Positions 8,997 through 16,736 of a DNA stretch of 64,000 nt are shown one piece after another (position 1 is the first letter of the stretch; every line of letters starts with the position of its first letter). The stretch is from assembly GCF_016219575.1 (NCBI RefSeq), contig NZ_JACRMG010000010.1, forward strand, positions 1-64,000, written 5' to 3'. The notes beneath the pieces are model-generated. The model did no database searches, had not been told where the DNA came from, and was given only the letters and a program-made list of their open reading frames with translations. The position numbers and the translations under genes were made by a program. The DNA comes from Bradyrhizobium sp. (GTDB taxonomy: Bacteria; Pseudomonadota; Alphaproteobacteria; Rhizobiales; Xanthobacteraceae).

Positions 8997-9086
8997 CGTC
9001 ATGGCCGGGCTTGACCCGGCCATCCACGCCTTTGGCTCAACAGCAAGGAAGACGTGGATGCCCGGGTCAAGCCCGGGCATGACGAG
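8997..9086. repeat. Palindromic repeat, family C (cgtcatggccgggcttgacccgg), copy 1
   Basis: About 90 bases with two nested inverted repeats: 'gccgggcttgacccggc' and 'gcccgggtcaagcccgggc', joined by a cacgcc...acgtgg spacer. A second, very similar copy lies at 59296-59386. Confidence 0.85.
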
Positions 9087-9389
9087 TAGTGAGAGCGGCG
9101 CTCAAGGAGCCCTGAATCCCCATTGACTCCCGCCCGGTTCTGATTCGACTCGGGCGCGCGCAAAATTTAAGGAATCGCCGCCCGAAAACACGCCTTGTTC
9201 GGCCCTCCCAAACTTGATCTAGTATCGCCACCTGCACCTCCACGCGAGATGTTGCGGTGAACGAAGCCGGAGCCAGCGGGAGTCAGCGATTCGGGCGCCT
9301 TTCGTTCCAGACTCGTTCGCAAGCCTTAAAAGCGCGGCGCCCGCCAGGTAGAAGGCGTCGCAAAGTGAGACAGAAACCCCTTACAACAT
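9087..9389. other. Intergenic region upstream of the helicase gene
   Basis: About 300 bases with no gene. A possible sigma-70-like element is TTGTTC followed after 19 bases by TAGTAT (about 9193-9223), but the spacing is long and the call is weak. The helicase ATG at 9390 has no good ribosome-binding site. Confidence 0.3.
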
Positions 9390-12300
9390 ATGGCCTTCTC
9401 TCCTTCTCACGCCTCGCTCAGTCATGAACGGGCGCCCGGCGCCGGCGTTACCGCCGTGCTGGGTCCGACCAATACCGGCAAGACGCATCTGGCCATCGAA
9501 CGGATGCTCGGCCATTCCTCCGGGCTGATCGGATTGCCGCTGCGCCTGCTGGCGCGCGAGGTCTACAACAAGATCGCAGCCCGCGTCGGCAGCGACGCCG
9601 TCGCGCTGATCACGGGCGAGGAGAAGATCAAGCCGAAATCGCCGCGCTTCTGGGTGTCGACCGTGGAGGCGATGCCGCGCGATATCGACGTGTCGTTCCT
9701 CGCCGTCGACGAAGTCCAGATCGCCGCCGATCTCGAGCGCGGCCATGTCTTCACCGACCGCATCCTCAACCGGCGCGGGCGCGACGAGACGCTGTTGCTC
9801 GGTGCCGCCACCATGCGGCCGATCATCGAAAAGCTGCTGCCCGGCGCGTCCATCGTCACGCGGCCGCGGCTCTCGACGCTGGAATTCGCCGGCGACCGCA
9901 AGATCACGCGGCAGCCGCGGCGCACCGCCATCGTCGCGTTCTCGTCGGACGAAGTCTACGCGATCGCCGAGCTGATCCGCCGGCAGCATGGCGGCGCGGC
10001 CGTGGTGCTGGGCTCGCTGTCGCCCCGCACGCGCAATGCGCAAGTGGAGATGTTCCAGAACGGCGACGTCGATTATCTCGTCGCCACCGACGCGGTCGGC
10101 ATGGGGCTCAATCTCGATGTCGATCACGTCGCCTTTGCCAGCGACCGCAAATATGACGGCTACCAGTTCCGCCGGCTGACGCCGGCCGAGTTCGCGCAGA
10201 TCGCCGGACGCGCAGGACGCGCGACGCGCAACGGCACGTTTGGGACAACAGGGCGCTGCGCGCCGTTCGAGCCGGAACTGGTCAACGCACTGCAGAACCA
10301 TTCCTTCGACAGCGTGAAGACGCTGCAATGGCGCAATGCGCGGCTGGATTTCTCCTCGCTCGGTTCGCTGCAGGTGTCGCTGGCGCTGCCGCCCAATCAC
10401 GAGGCACTGACGCGGGCGCCGATCGCCGAGGACATGCGCGTGCTCGACCATGCCGCGCGCGACGGCGAGGTGCGCGATCTCGCGCATGGCGCCGCCGCCG
10501 TCGAGCGGCTATGGGACGCCTGCGCCATTCCCGATTACCGCAAGATATCGCCGGCCGCGCATGCCGAGCTCGTGACCACGATCTTCGGCGACCTGATGCG
10601 GAAAGGCCGCATTCCCGACGCCTGGTATGCCGCCCAGGTCGACCAGGCCGACCGCACCGACGGCGATATCGACACGCTGTCGGGCCGGATCGCGCAGATC
10701 CGCACCTGGACTTTCGTGGCTAACCGGCCGGACTGGCTGGCCGACCCCGAGCACTGGCAGGGCGTGACGCGGGAGATCGAAAATAAATTGTCAGATGCGC
10801 TGCATGAACGGCTTACGGAGCGTTTCGTTGACCGCCGTACCAGTGTATTGATGCGCCGCCTGCGGGAGAATACGGGTTTGAATACTGAGATCGGCAAGAC
10901 CGGCGAAGTGATCGTCGAGGGCCACACCATCGGCCGCCTCGACGGCTTTACTTTTGCGCCTGACGCGGCGGAAGCAGGTTCCGACGCCAAGGCCTTGCAG
11001 GCGGCTGCGCAGCAGGTGCTGGCGCGCGAGATCGATGCGCGGGCCGAGAAGCTGGCGGCGGCCGCCGACGACCAGTTCATCCTGACCTCCGACGGCACCA
11101 TCCGCTGGACCGGCGACGCCGTGGCCAAGCTGGTGGCGGCCGACGATGCGCTGCATCCGCGCATCCGCATCGTCTCCGACGAGCGGCTGACCGGCGCGCC
11201 GCGCGAGGCCGTGCAGACCCGGCTCGATCTCTGGCTGAAGACGCATATCGAAAAGCTGCTCGGGCCGCTGTTTGCGTTGTCGAAGGCGGAGGACGTCACC
11301 GGCATTGCGCGCGGCATCGCGTTCCAGCTGGTGGAGGCGCTCGGCGTGCTCGAGCGCAACAGGATTTCGGCCGAGATGAAGGATCTCGACCAGCCCTCGC
11401 GCGCGCTGTTGCGCAAATACGGCGTGCGCTTCGGCGCCTATCACATCTATTTCCCGGGGCTGCTGAAGCCCGCGGCGCGCTCGCTGGCCTCGCTGCTGTG
11501 GGCGGAGAAGCAGAGCAATGTCGATCTCTCCGCGCTGTCGGGTGCGCAGCATCTGGCAAGCTCGGGACGTACCTCGTTCCCGGTCGACAAGACCCTGCCG
11601 CGCGATGCCTATCGCATGCTCGGCTATCGCCAGTGCGGCGAGCGCGCGGTGCGCGTCGACATCCTGGAGCGGCTGGCGGACCTGATCCGCCCGGCGCTGG
11701 CCTGGAAGGAAACTTCCCCGGGCGAAAAGCCCGCCGGTGCGTTCGACGGCCGCGGTTTCGTGGTGACGCAGGCGATGACTTCGCTGACGGGTTCCGCCGG
11801 CGAAGACTTCGCCTCGATCCTGCGCGCGCTCGGCTACCGCATGGACCGCCGCCCGCCGCTCGCGGAAAAGCCGGCCGAGAAGGTGGAGACGGTGTCCGCC
11901 GAGACGCCGCCGGTGGAAGCCGCGGCGGAAGTCGAGGCATCTCCCTCGGCCGCGCTGCTGCCGGAACTCAACATGGGCGCTGCCGCCAACGACAATGCGG
12001 TGGCTCCGCCTGCGGCCGAGCCCGCGCCGGCGGAAGCCGAGGCGCCAGTTGCGCCCGAGCCCGCGCCAGTCGTGGAAGCGTCTGCTGCTGAAGCTGCGCC
12101 GGAACCTGTCGCCGCTGAAGCGACTGCCGAGACGGCGTCGACGGAGGCTGCCGCCAGCGAAAGCGTTCCGGCGGAAACTGCGGCTGAAGTTCCCGCCGGC
12201 GAAGCGGCGCCCGCAGAGGCCGCCGTTGCAGAAACTCCCTCCGCTGAAGCCGTTGCTGCCGCACCCGAGGCCGCCGCCGAGCCTGTGCTGGTCGAAGTCT

Positions 12301-12791
12301 GGCGCCCCGGCGGCCGTCACGAGGAGCGCCGCCCGCGTCAAGAGCGCCACCGTCCCCGCCACCGCGATCAGCGCAAGGCCGATGGCGCGCAGGCCGCCAC
12401 GGGCGATGCCGCCGCCCAGCCGGCCGATGGCGAAAAACCTGCCGAGCATCGCGGCCGCCGCGACCGTCACCGCGATTTCAGGAAGCCGCGCGAAGGCGGT
12501 GAGGGCGCGCCGCGCCAGGATGGACGTGAAGGCAAGCGCGAGGAACGCGGCGAGCGCTTTGAAGGCAAGGGTAAGGGCAAGGACGAGCGGCGCGACAAGT
12601 TCGAGCGCAAGGACCGGCCCGAGCGCGGCGGCCGCGACCGCGACAAGGGCGGACGCCGCGACCGCGAGTCCGGCCCCTCGCATCGCCAATATGCGACATC
12701 GGCCAATCCACGCGACAATCGCGCGGCCGATCCGAACTCGCCCTTTGCCAAGCTCGCGGCGCTCAAGGAGCAGCTCGCGCGTAAGGACTAA
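9390..12791 (+). CDS. SUV3-type superfamily 2 RNA/DNA helicase with basic C-terminal tail
   Basis: A 1133-residue helicase of the mitochondrial SUV3 type common in alphaproteobacteria. Motif I is GPTNTGKT at residues 25-32, motif II DEVQ at 107-110, motif III GAATMRP at 138-144, motif V TDAVGMGLNL and motif VI QIAGRAGR at about 265-272. The conserved helicase body ends near residue 825. It is followed by an Ala/Pro/Glu-rich spacer of about 150 residues and a highly charged Arg/Lys/Glu/Gly-rich tail of about 150 residues that probably binds RNA. By homology it acts in RNA turnover, perhaps with polynucleotide phosphorylase (inference). The S4 RNA-binding gene follows after 80 bases. Confidence 0.92.
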   Translation: MAFSPSHASLSHERAPGAGVTAVLGPTNTGKTHLAIERMLGHSSGLIGLPLRLLAREVYNKIAARVGSDAVALITGEEKIKPKSPRFWVSTVEAMPRDIDVSFLAVDEVQIAADLERGHVFTDRILNRRGRDETLLLGAATMRPIIEKLLPGASIVTRPRLSTLEFAGDRKITRQPRRTAIVAFSSDEVYAIAELIRRQHGGAAVVLGSLSPRTRNAQVEMFQNGDVDYLVATDAVGMGLNLDVDHVAFASDRKYDGYQFRRLTPAEFAQIAGRAGRATRNGTFGTTGRCAPFEPELVNALQNHSFDSVKTLQWRNARLDFSSLGSLQVSLALPPNHEALTRAPIAEDMRVLDHAARDGEVRDLAHGAAAVERLWDACAIPDYRKISPAAHAELVTTIFGDLMRKGRIPDAWYAAQVDQADRTDGDIDTLSGRIAQIRTWTFVANRPDWLADPEHWQGVTREIENKLSDALHERLTERFVDRRTSVLMRRLRENTGLNTEIGKTGEVIVEGHTIGRLDGFTFAPDAAEAGSDAKALQAAAQQVLAREIDARAEKLAAAADDQFILTSDGTIRWTGDAVAKLVAADDALHPRIRIVSDERLTGAPREAVQTRLDLWLKTHIEKLLGPLFALSKAEDVTGIARGIAFQLVEALGVLERNRISAEMKDLDQPSRALLRKYGVRFGAYHIYFPGLLKPAARSLASLLWAEKQSNVDLSALSGAQHLASSGRTSFPVDKTLPRDAYRMLGYRQCGERAVRVDILERLADLIRPALAWKETSPGEKPAGAFDGRGFVVTQAMTSLTGSAGEDFASILRALGYRMDRRPPLAEKPAEKVETVSAETPPVEAAAEVEASPSAALLPELNMGAAANDNAVAPPAAEPAPAEAEAPVAPEPAPVVEASAAEAAPEPVAAEATAETASTEAAASESVPAETAAEVPAGEAAPAEAAVAETPSAEAVAAAPEAAAEPVLVEVWRPGGRHEERRPRQERHRPRHRDQRKADGAQAATGDAAAQPADGEKPAEHRGRRDRHRDFRKPREGGEGAPRQDGREGKREERGERFEGKGKGKDERRDKFERKDRPERGGRDRDKGGRRDRESGPSHRQYATSANPRDNRAADPNSPFAKLAALKEQLARKD

Positions 12792-12871
12792 CATAGCGTT
12801 TTCAAGCGAAGTGGCGCCGGTTCGCGTCAAGAAAACGCGTCAAACAAAAGCGCGTCGCGCAGAGATCGCGA

Positions 12872-13141
12872 TTGGACAGACAGCGTCTCGACAAATGGCT
12901 GTGGCATGCGCGGGTGGTCAAGGCCCGCACCAGTGCCGCAGCGCTGGTCGAGAGCGGCCATGTCCGCATCAACGGCGTGCGCGAGAAATCGCCGGGCCAT
13001 GCGGTGAAGCCGGGCGACGTCATCACCATCGCGCTCGATCGCGGCGTGCGCCTGATGAAGGTGGTCGGCTTCTCCGAGCGGCGCGGCGATGCGACCGCGG
13101 CGCGCGCGCTGTACGAGGATTTGCAAGCCGGTCCGAAGTAG
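12872..13141 (+). CDS. S4-domain RNA-binding protein (Hsp15-like)
   Basis: An 89-residue protein made almost entirely of one S4 fold: RLDKWLWHARVVKART at residues 5-20 is the hallmark opening, and VRINGVREKSPGHAVKPGD lies in the middle. It resembles HslR/Hsp15, which binds stalled 50S subunits carrying nascent peptide. The start is a TTG giving MDRQRLDKW; there is no stronger in-frame ATG close upstream. It probably shares a transcript with the helicase. Confidence 0.88.
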   Translation: MDRQRLDKWLWHARVVKARTSAAALVESGHVRINGVREKSPGHAVKPGDVITIALDRGVRLMKVVGFSERRGDATAARALYEDLQAGPK

Positions 13142-13272
13142 CTATCTGAGATGGGCAGGGATGCGCGAAACGGGCCGATTTCGCACCCCCGCTTCCCTTG
13201 CGGCAGCGCACGTCCTGCGCTACGCAACCCCGGGAAAACTGCCATCAAAACAAGACCGTTCCGGAGCCTTGG

Positions 13273-13611
13273 ATGACTTACGTCGTCACTGAAGCCTGCA
13301 TCAAGTGCAAGTACACCGATTGCGTCGAGGTCTGCCCCGTCGATTGTTTCTACGAGGGCGAGAACATGCTGGTGATCCATCCGGACGAATGCATCGACTG
13401 CGGCGTGTGCGAGCCGGAATGCCCGGCCGACGCCATCAAGCCCGACACCGAGCCGGGGCTGGAGAAGTGGCTCGAGGTCAACGCCGAATACGCCAAGAGC
13501 TGGCCGAACATCACCCAGAAGAAGGACCAGCCTGCCGACGCGAAGGAATTCGAGGGCATGGAAGGCAAATTCGAGAAATATTTTTCTCCGGGCCCCGGCA
13601 CCGGCGACTGA
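13273..13611 (+). CDS. fdxA: Seven-iron ferredoxin
   Basis: A 112-residue [3Fe-4S][4Fe-4S] ferredoxin of the Azotobacter FdI type. Cysteines at 9, 17 and 50 fit the 3Fe cluster and those at 21, 40, 43 and 46 the 4Fe cluster; Cys12 and Cys25 correspond to the extra cysteines of FdI. It is a soluble low-potential electron carrier. In alphaproteobacteria fdxA typically sits between the S4 gene and carD, as here. The ATG has a weak purine-rich upstream sequence. Confidence 0.95.
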   Translation: MTYVVTEACIKCKYTDCVEVCPVDCFYEGENMLVIHPDECIDCGVCEPECPADAIKPDTEPGLEKWLEVNAEYAKSWPNITQKKDQPADAKEFEGMEGKFEKYFSPGPGTGD

Positions 13612-13737
13612 TTCGCGGGTTGCCCCAAATCCCCAGGTAGGTCCGAATCGGCCCTAATAAAAGGGGTCCGCTTAACCCTAATTCCGTAACAGAGTGTCAA
13701 AACCGCCCCGGATGCGCCCGGAATCGGGCGTAAATCA

Positions 13738-13765
13738 TTGATTTTTGCGGAAAATGTGCTATATT
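13738..13765 (+). promoter_or_regulatory. Likely carD promoter (-35 TTGATT, -10 TATATT)
   Basis: TTGATT at 13738-13743 and TATATT at 13760-13765 are separated by 16 bases in an AT-rich patch between fdxA and carD. The position argues that carD translation starts downstream (ATG 13807) rather than at the TTG at 13738, which would be the -35 box itself. Confidence 0.5.
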
Positions 13766-13806
13766 GGGCACATTCAAGCCGAACCCGTCAGCCCCGCTTG
13801 GCCCCT

Positions 13807-14841
13807 ATGGGTTCCCGTCAAAAACCTTGCAACAGGGGCGTGGCAGTTTCCCGCGCGCAGGCTGTGTCACAGAAAACGCGTAAACAGAGTGCTTCCAAGA
13901 CCACCAAGAAAGCCGCTGCGGCGAGCCGCAGCGCATCCAAGGGCCGTGCCAAGGCGTCCGTGAAGGAGCCGAAAAAGGCCGCGGCTGCGAAGTCCTCCAA
14001 TAAAAGAAGTGCAATGCCATCCAAGAATGCCAAGACTGTCGCGAAAGCGGCTGGTTCGAAGTCGTCTGCTTCGAAGGCGCCTACCGCTAAAGTTGCCGCG
14101 AAAACTGTCGCCAAGACCCCTGCTGTGAAGCCTGCCGCTGCCGCCGCGAAGCCGGTTGCCGCCGCCCCCAAGGCTGTCCTTCCGAAGGCTGCCGCGAAGC
14201 CGGCGGTTCCGCCGCGCGTGGAAGAGAAGAAGCCGCTGACCCAGCGCCAGGGCTTCAAGACCAACGAATTCGTGGTCTATCCGGCGCATGGCGTCGGCCA
14301 GATCCTCGCCATCGAGGAGCAGGAGATCGCGGGCGCCCGGCTCGAGCTGTTCGTCATCAACTTCATCAAGGACAAGATGACGCTGCGCGTGCCGACCGCC
14401 AAGGTCGCCAATGTCGGCATGCGCAAGCTGTCCGATCCCGCGCTGGTCAAGAAGGCGCTGGAGACGCTGAAGGGCCGTGCCCGGGTCAAGCGCACCATGT
14501 GGTCGCGCCGCGCCCAGGAATACGAAGCCAAGATCAATTCCGGTGACATCGTCGCGATCGCGGAAGTCGTGCGCGACCTCTACCGTTCCGAATCGCAGCC
14601 CGAGCAGTCCTACAGCGAACGCCAGCTCTATGAAGCGGCGCTCGATCGCCTGTCCCGCGAGATCGCGGTGGTTCAGCACTCGACCGAGACCGAAGCGGTC
14701 AAGGAAATCGAGAGCCAGCTCGCCAAGAGCCCGCGCCGCGGCGCCAAGACCGAAGCCGAAGGTTCCGCCGAGGGCGATGCCGACGGCGAGGATCTCGACG
14801 CGGAGGGTGACGATGCCGCCGTCGAGGACGAGGCAGCCTGA
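13807..14841 (+). CDS. carD: CarD-family RNA polymerase-binding regulator with long Lys/Ala N-terminal tail
   Basis: A protein of 344 residues from the ATG at 13807. The CarD/TRCF RNA-polymerase interaction domain starts at about residue 150 (KTNEFVVYPAHGVGQ) and the DNA-binding helical part reaches about 300. An acidic Glu/Asp/Ala tail closes the protein. The first 140 residues are Lys/Ala/Ser-rich, like a histone H1 tail, and may bind DNA non-specifically. CarD stabilises the open promoter complex, often at rRNA promoters. The start is uncertain: ATG 14008 (MPSKNAK, with AAGAAG upstream) would remove 67 tail residues, but the lysine-rich reading frame clearly continues above it. An intrinsic terminator follows. 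Confidence 0.9.
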   Translation: MGSRQKPCNRGVAVSRAQAVSQKTRKQSASKTTKKAAAASRSASKGRAKASVKEPKKAAAAKSSNKRSAMPSKNAKTVAKAAGSKSSASKAPTAKVAAKTVAKTPAVKPAAAAAKPVAAAPKAVLPKAAAKPAVPPRVEEKKPLTQRQGFKTNEFVVYPAHGVGQILAIEEQEIAGARLELFVINFIKDKMTLRVPTAKVANVGMRKLSDPALVKKALETLKGRARVKRTMWSRRAQEYEAKINSGDIVAIAEVVRDLYRSESQPEQSYSERQLYEAALDRLSREIAVVQHSTETEAVKEIESQLAKSPRRGAKTEAEGSAEGDADGEDLDAEGDDAAVEDEAA

Positions 14842-14870
14842 AAGAATGGCGAAAGCAATACCTGAAACGA

Positions 14871-14898
14871 AAAGCCCGGCAGTGATGCCGGGCTTTTT
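14871..14898 (+). terminator. Intrinsic terminator of carD
   Basis: Stem gcccggca / tgccgggc with a GTGA loop, extended by AAA/TTT pairs and followed by five T. It lies 30 bases after the carD stop codon. Confidence 0.85.
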
Positions 14899-15377
14899 GT
14901 TTGCCCTGTGGGAGCCTGCAGCCCGGCAGGGCATCTGCGATTCAATCAGCCGGAACACCAGTGTCCCCCGCGGAACCGGCGCATCCCACCTTCCATGGGG
15001 AACGCCGGGCAACGGGCAGCATCATCGGACCGGCAGCCCAGCCGCCCTGTCCTCCAGCTTCAGCCCAGTACGAAAACTGCGCACGCGCCAAGCACGGATG
15101 TGCAAAGCCAGGCGACAGATGCCGTGAACCAGATGTCGTCGCTGCGTTCCATGGCAGAGGTCCCCTTCTGCCTTTGAATGGCTGCATTGGAGCACCGGGG
15201 CGAAAGGGCCCTTTGACACATATCAACATCGCATCGCCAACCCGGATCGGTATGCCGCGGGCGCCGCCGATCGGAAAGGACGGCGAGATCGGCTGCCTCG
15301 ACCGGCTTGACCCAGATCAGAACGCCACGGTTTGCGCCGGCATAGCCTGCTGCGCTCAACCTCAAGGAGGCGTCGCG
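14899..15377. other. Intergenic region between carD and the Spy-like gene
   Basis: About 480 bases without a supported large gene. An open frame in phase with the Spy-like gene runs upstream to 14901, but its composition is not coding-like and the Spy-like protein has its own signal peptide and ribosome-binding site. A possible 30-residue membrane peptide on the minus strand is listed separately. Confidence 0.5.
15060..15152 (-). CDS. Possible 30-residue single-span membrane peptide
   Basis: A small open frame starting MERSDDIWFTASVAWL, with one hydrophobic segment filling its second half. An AAGGGG-type ribosome-binding site lies about nine bases before the ATG. The charged N-terminus plus hydrophobic core is typical of real small membrane proteins, but a frame this short can arise by chance and I know no named family for it. 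Confidence 0.3.
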   Translation of the reverse strand: MERSDDIWFTASVAWLCTSVLGACAVFVLG

Positions 15378-15899
15378 ATGCGAAATCAAGCAAAGTCCGT
15401 GATTGCAGCTCTACTGATGGCGACAGCATCCGGCTCGATCGCAGCCGCCCAACCCGGTCCCGGCGGGCCCGGAGGGGGACCGGGCATGATGGGACCCGGC
15501 ATGATGATGGGCCCGGGAATGATGGGAGGGCGCGGCTTCGGCTTCTTCTGCAACCCGCGCATGGCCGGATTTGCCGAATGGCGCATTTCCCAGTTCCAGG
15601 ACACCCTCAAGCCGACTGACGCGCAGAAAAGCCTGCTCAACGATCTCAAGACCGCGTCGGCGAAAGCGGCGGAAATCATCACCAAGGATTGCCCGGCCAC
15701 GCCGCCTTCCAAGCCGACCGAGCGGCTGGCACTGGCCGAAAAGCGGCTCGAGGCGATGCAGCAGGCGATCAAGACCGTGCGGCCCGCCTTCCAGGCATTC
15801 TACGACGCGCTCGACGACAAGCAGAAGGCGATGCTCGAGGCGGCAGGCCCGCGCAGGTGGGGATGGCGCCACTGGCGCTGGCCCTGGAGCGACGAATGA
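15378..15899 (+). CDS. Spy/CpxP-like periplasmic protein with Met/Gly/Pro-rich segment
   Basis: A 173-residue protein with a signal peptide (residues 1-24, cut after SIAAA). A Gly/Pro/Met-rich low-complexity stretch follows (about 25-50, repeats of PGMM), then an all-helical domain with the Spy/CpxP pattern 'LKPTDAQKSLLNDLK'. Spy-like proteins are periplasmic chaperones and envelope-stress sensors; the methionine-rich segment might bind copper (inference). A strong AAGGAGG lies seven bases before the ATG. It stands alone and is followed by a short GC-rich hairpin. Confidence 0.85.
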   Translation: MRNQAKSVIAALLMATASGSIAAAQPGPGGPGGGPGMMGPGMMMGPGMMGGRGFGFFCNPRMAGFAEWRISQFQDTLKPTDAQKSLLNDLKTASAKAAEIITKDCPATPPSKPTERLALAEKRLEAMQQAIKTVRPAFQAFYDALDDKQKAMLEAAGPRRWGWRHWRWPWSDE

Positions 15900-15913
15900 A
15901 GAATACTGAGTAG

Positions 15914-15937
15914 GCCCGGCGGCGACGCCGGGCTGTT
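15914..15937 (+). terminator. Possible terminator after the Spy-like gene
   Basis: Stem gcccggcg / cgccgggc with a GCGA loop, followed by a weak T-containing tail (tgttgct). It sits 14 bases after the stop codon. The poor T run lowers confidence. Confidence 0.45.
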
Positions 15938-16005
15938 GCTTGCAGGCGACTCGCCCGCGCAGGCCGACGATTGCTCCATTTTTCGCTGACAGATCTCTGG
16001 CCGCC

Positions 16006-16656
16006 ATGGATAAGATCTCACGCGAGTTCTCGCCAAGCGACGAACAACTCGTCTACCGGCCTGCGGTGCCGGACGACAACCGCGCGATTGCCGACCTGAT
16101 CTGCCAGGCCGGAGGCGGTCTCTACGAGTTTCTCTTCGACGACCTGATTCCATTCGTCACTGCCTCCGATATCGTCGCTGCGGGCGTGGGCATGAGCGGC
16201 GGTCCGCTGTCTTACGAGAACTGCCTGGTCGCGAGCAGCGCATCGGCCGGGATAGTGGGGGTGGCGAACTTCTTCCCGGCCGACTCGCTCGCGGAAGAAA
16301 CCTTTCTTTCCCTGGTGTCGGACCGGTTCGATCACATCGGACCGATGCTGCGGTTGCGCGACCGGGGCAGCATGTTCCTCAATGCCATTGCCGTTGCCGG
16401 CAACTATCGCGGCAACGGTGTCGGGACGCATTTGATCGCCCTGACCGAGGCTGCGAGCCAGGAAGCCGGATTATCCCGCCTGAGCCTGCACGTGTGGGTC
16501 GACAATGTCGCGGCGATCCGGCTGTACAAGCGTCACGGATTTGTCGAGGTCGGGATCGCCGAGCTGGCTGTCGCTCCCAGGCTGCCGCACCGGGGCGGCA
16601 GTCTGCTGATGCGCAAGATATTGCCGACGCCCTCTCGCCGCATCGCCGTCGCGTGA
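16006..16656 (+). CDS. GNAT-family N-acetyltransferase
   Basis: A 216-residue GCN5-related acetyltransferase. The acetyl-CoA site is visible as LNAIAVAGNYRGNGVGTHL (about residues 124-142, the R-x-x-G-x-G/A pattern), and the C-terminal motif B as LHVWVDNVAAIRLYKRHGF. The substrate cannot be told from the sequence. The ATG at 16006 was preferred over an in-frame ATG 66 bases upstream because the latter falls in the spacer after the Spy-like gene. A perfect 18-base palindrome overlaps the stop codon (16656-16673). Confidence 0.85.
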   Translation: MDKISREFSPSDEQLVYRPAVPDDNRAIADLICQAGGGLYEFLFDDLIPFVTASDIVAAGVGMSGGPLSYENCLVASSASAGIVGVANFFPADSLAEETFLSLVSDRFDHIGPMLRLRDRGSMFLNAIAVAGNYRGNGVGTHLIALTEAASQEAGLSRLSLHVWVDNVAAIRLYKRHGFVEVGIAELAVAPRLPHRGGSLLMRKILPTPSRRIAVA

Positions 16657-16736
16657 GCGGAACGCGTTCCGCTTCCGGCCTGTCGCGATAGCCGCTACCA
16701 TCGCGCCCGGTGCAGGGTTCATCGGGGGATCCGACG

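Noticed and set aside
10791..12830. Long minus-strand open frame (679 codons) opposite the helicase gene
   Set aside because: Antisense shadow in a GC-rich gene with all helicase motifs on the plus strand.
13738..13806. TTG start for carD
   Set aside because: The TTG is part of a good -35 box; a start there would lie upstream of transcription.
14901..15377. Upstream extension of the Spy-like gene
   Set aside because: The extension has no coding character, and the internal ATG has AAGGAGG and begins a signal peptide.
16656..16673. 18-base palindrome at the end of the GNAT gene as an operator or terminator
   Set aside because: The stem is short with no loop or T run; too little to call.
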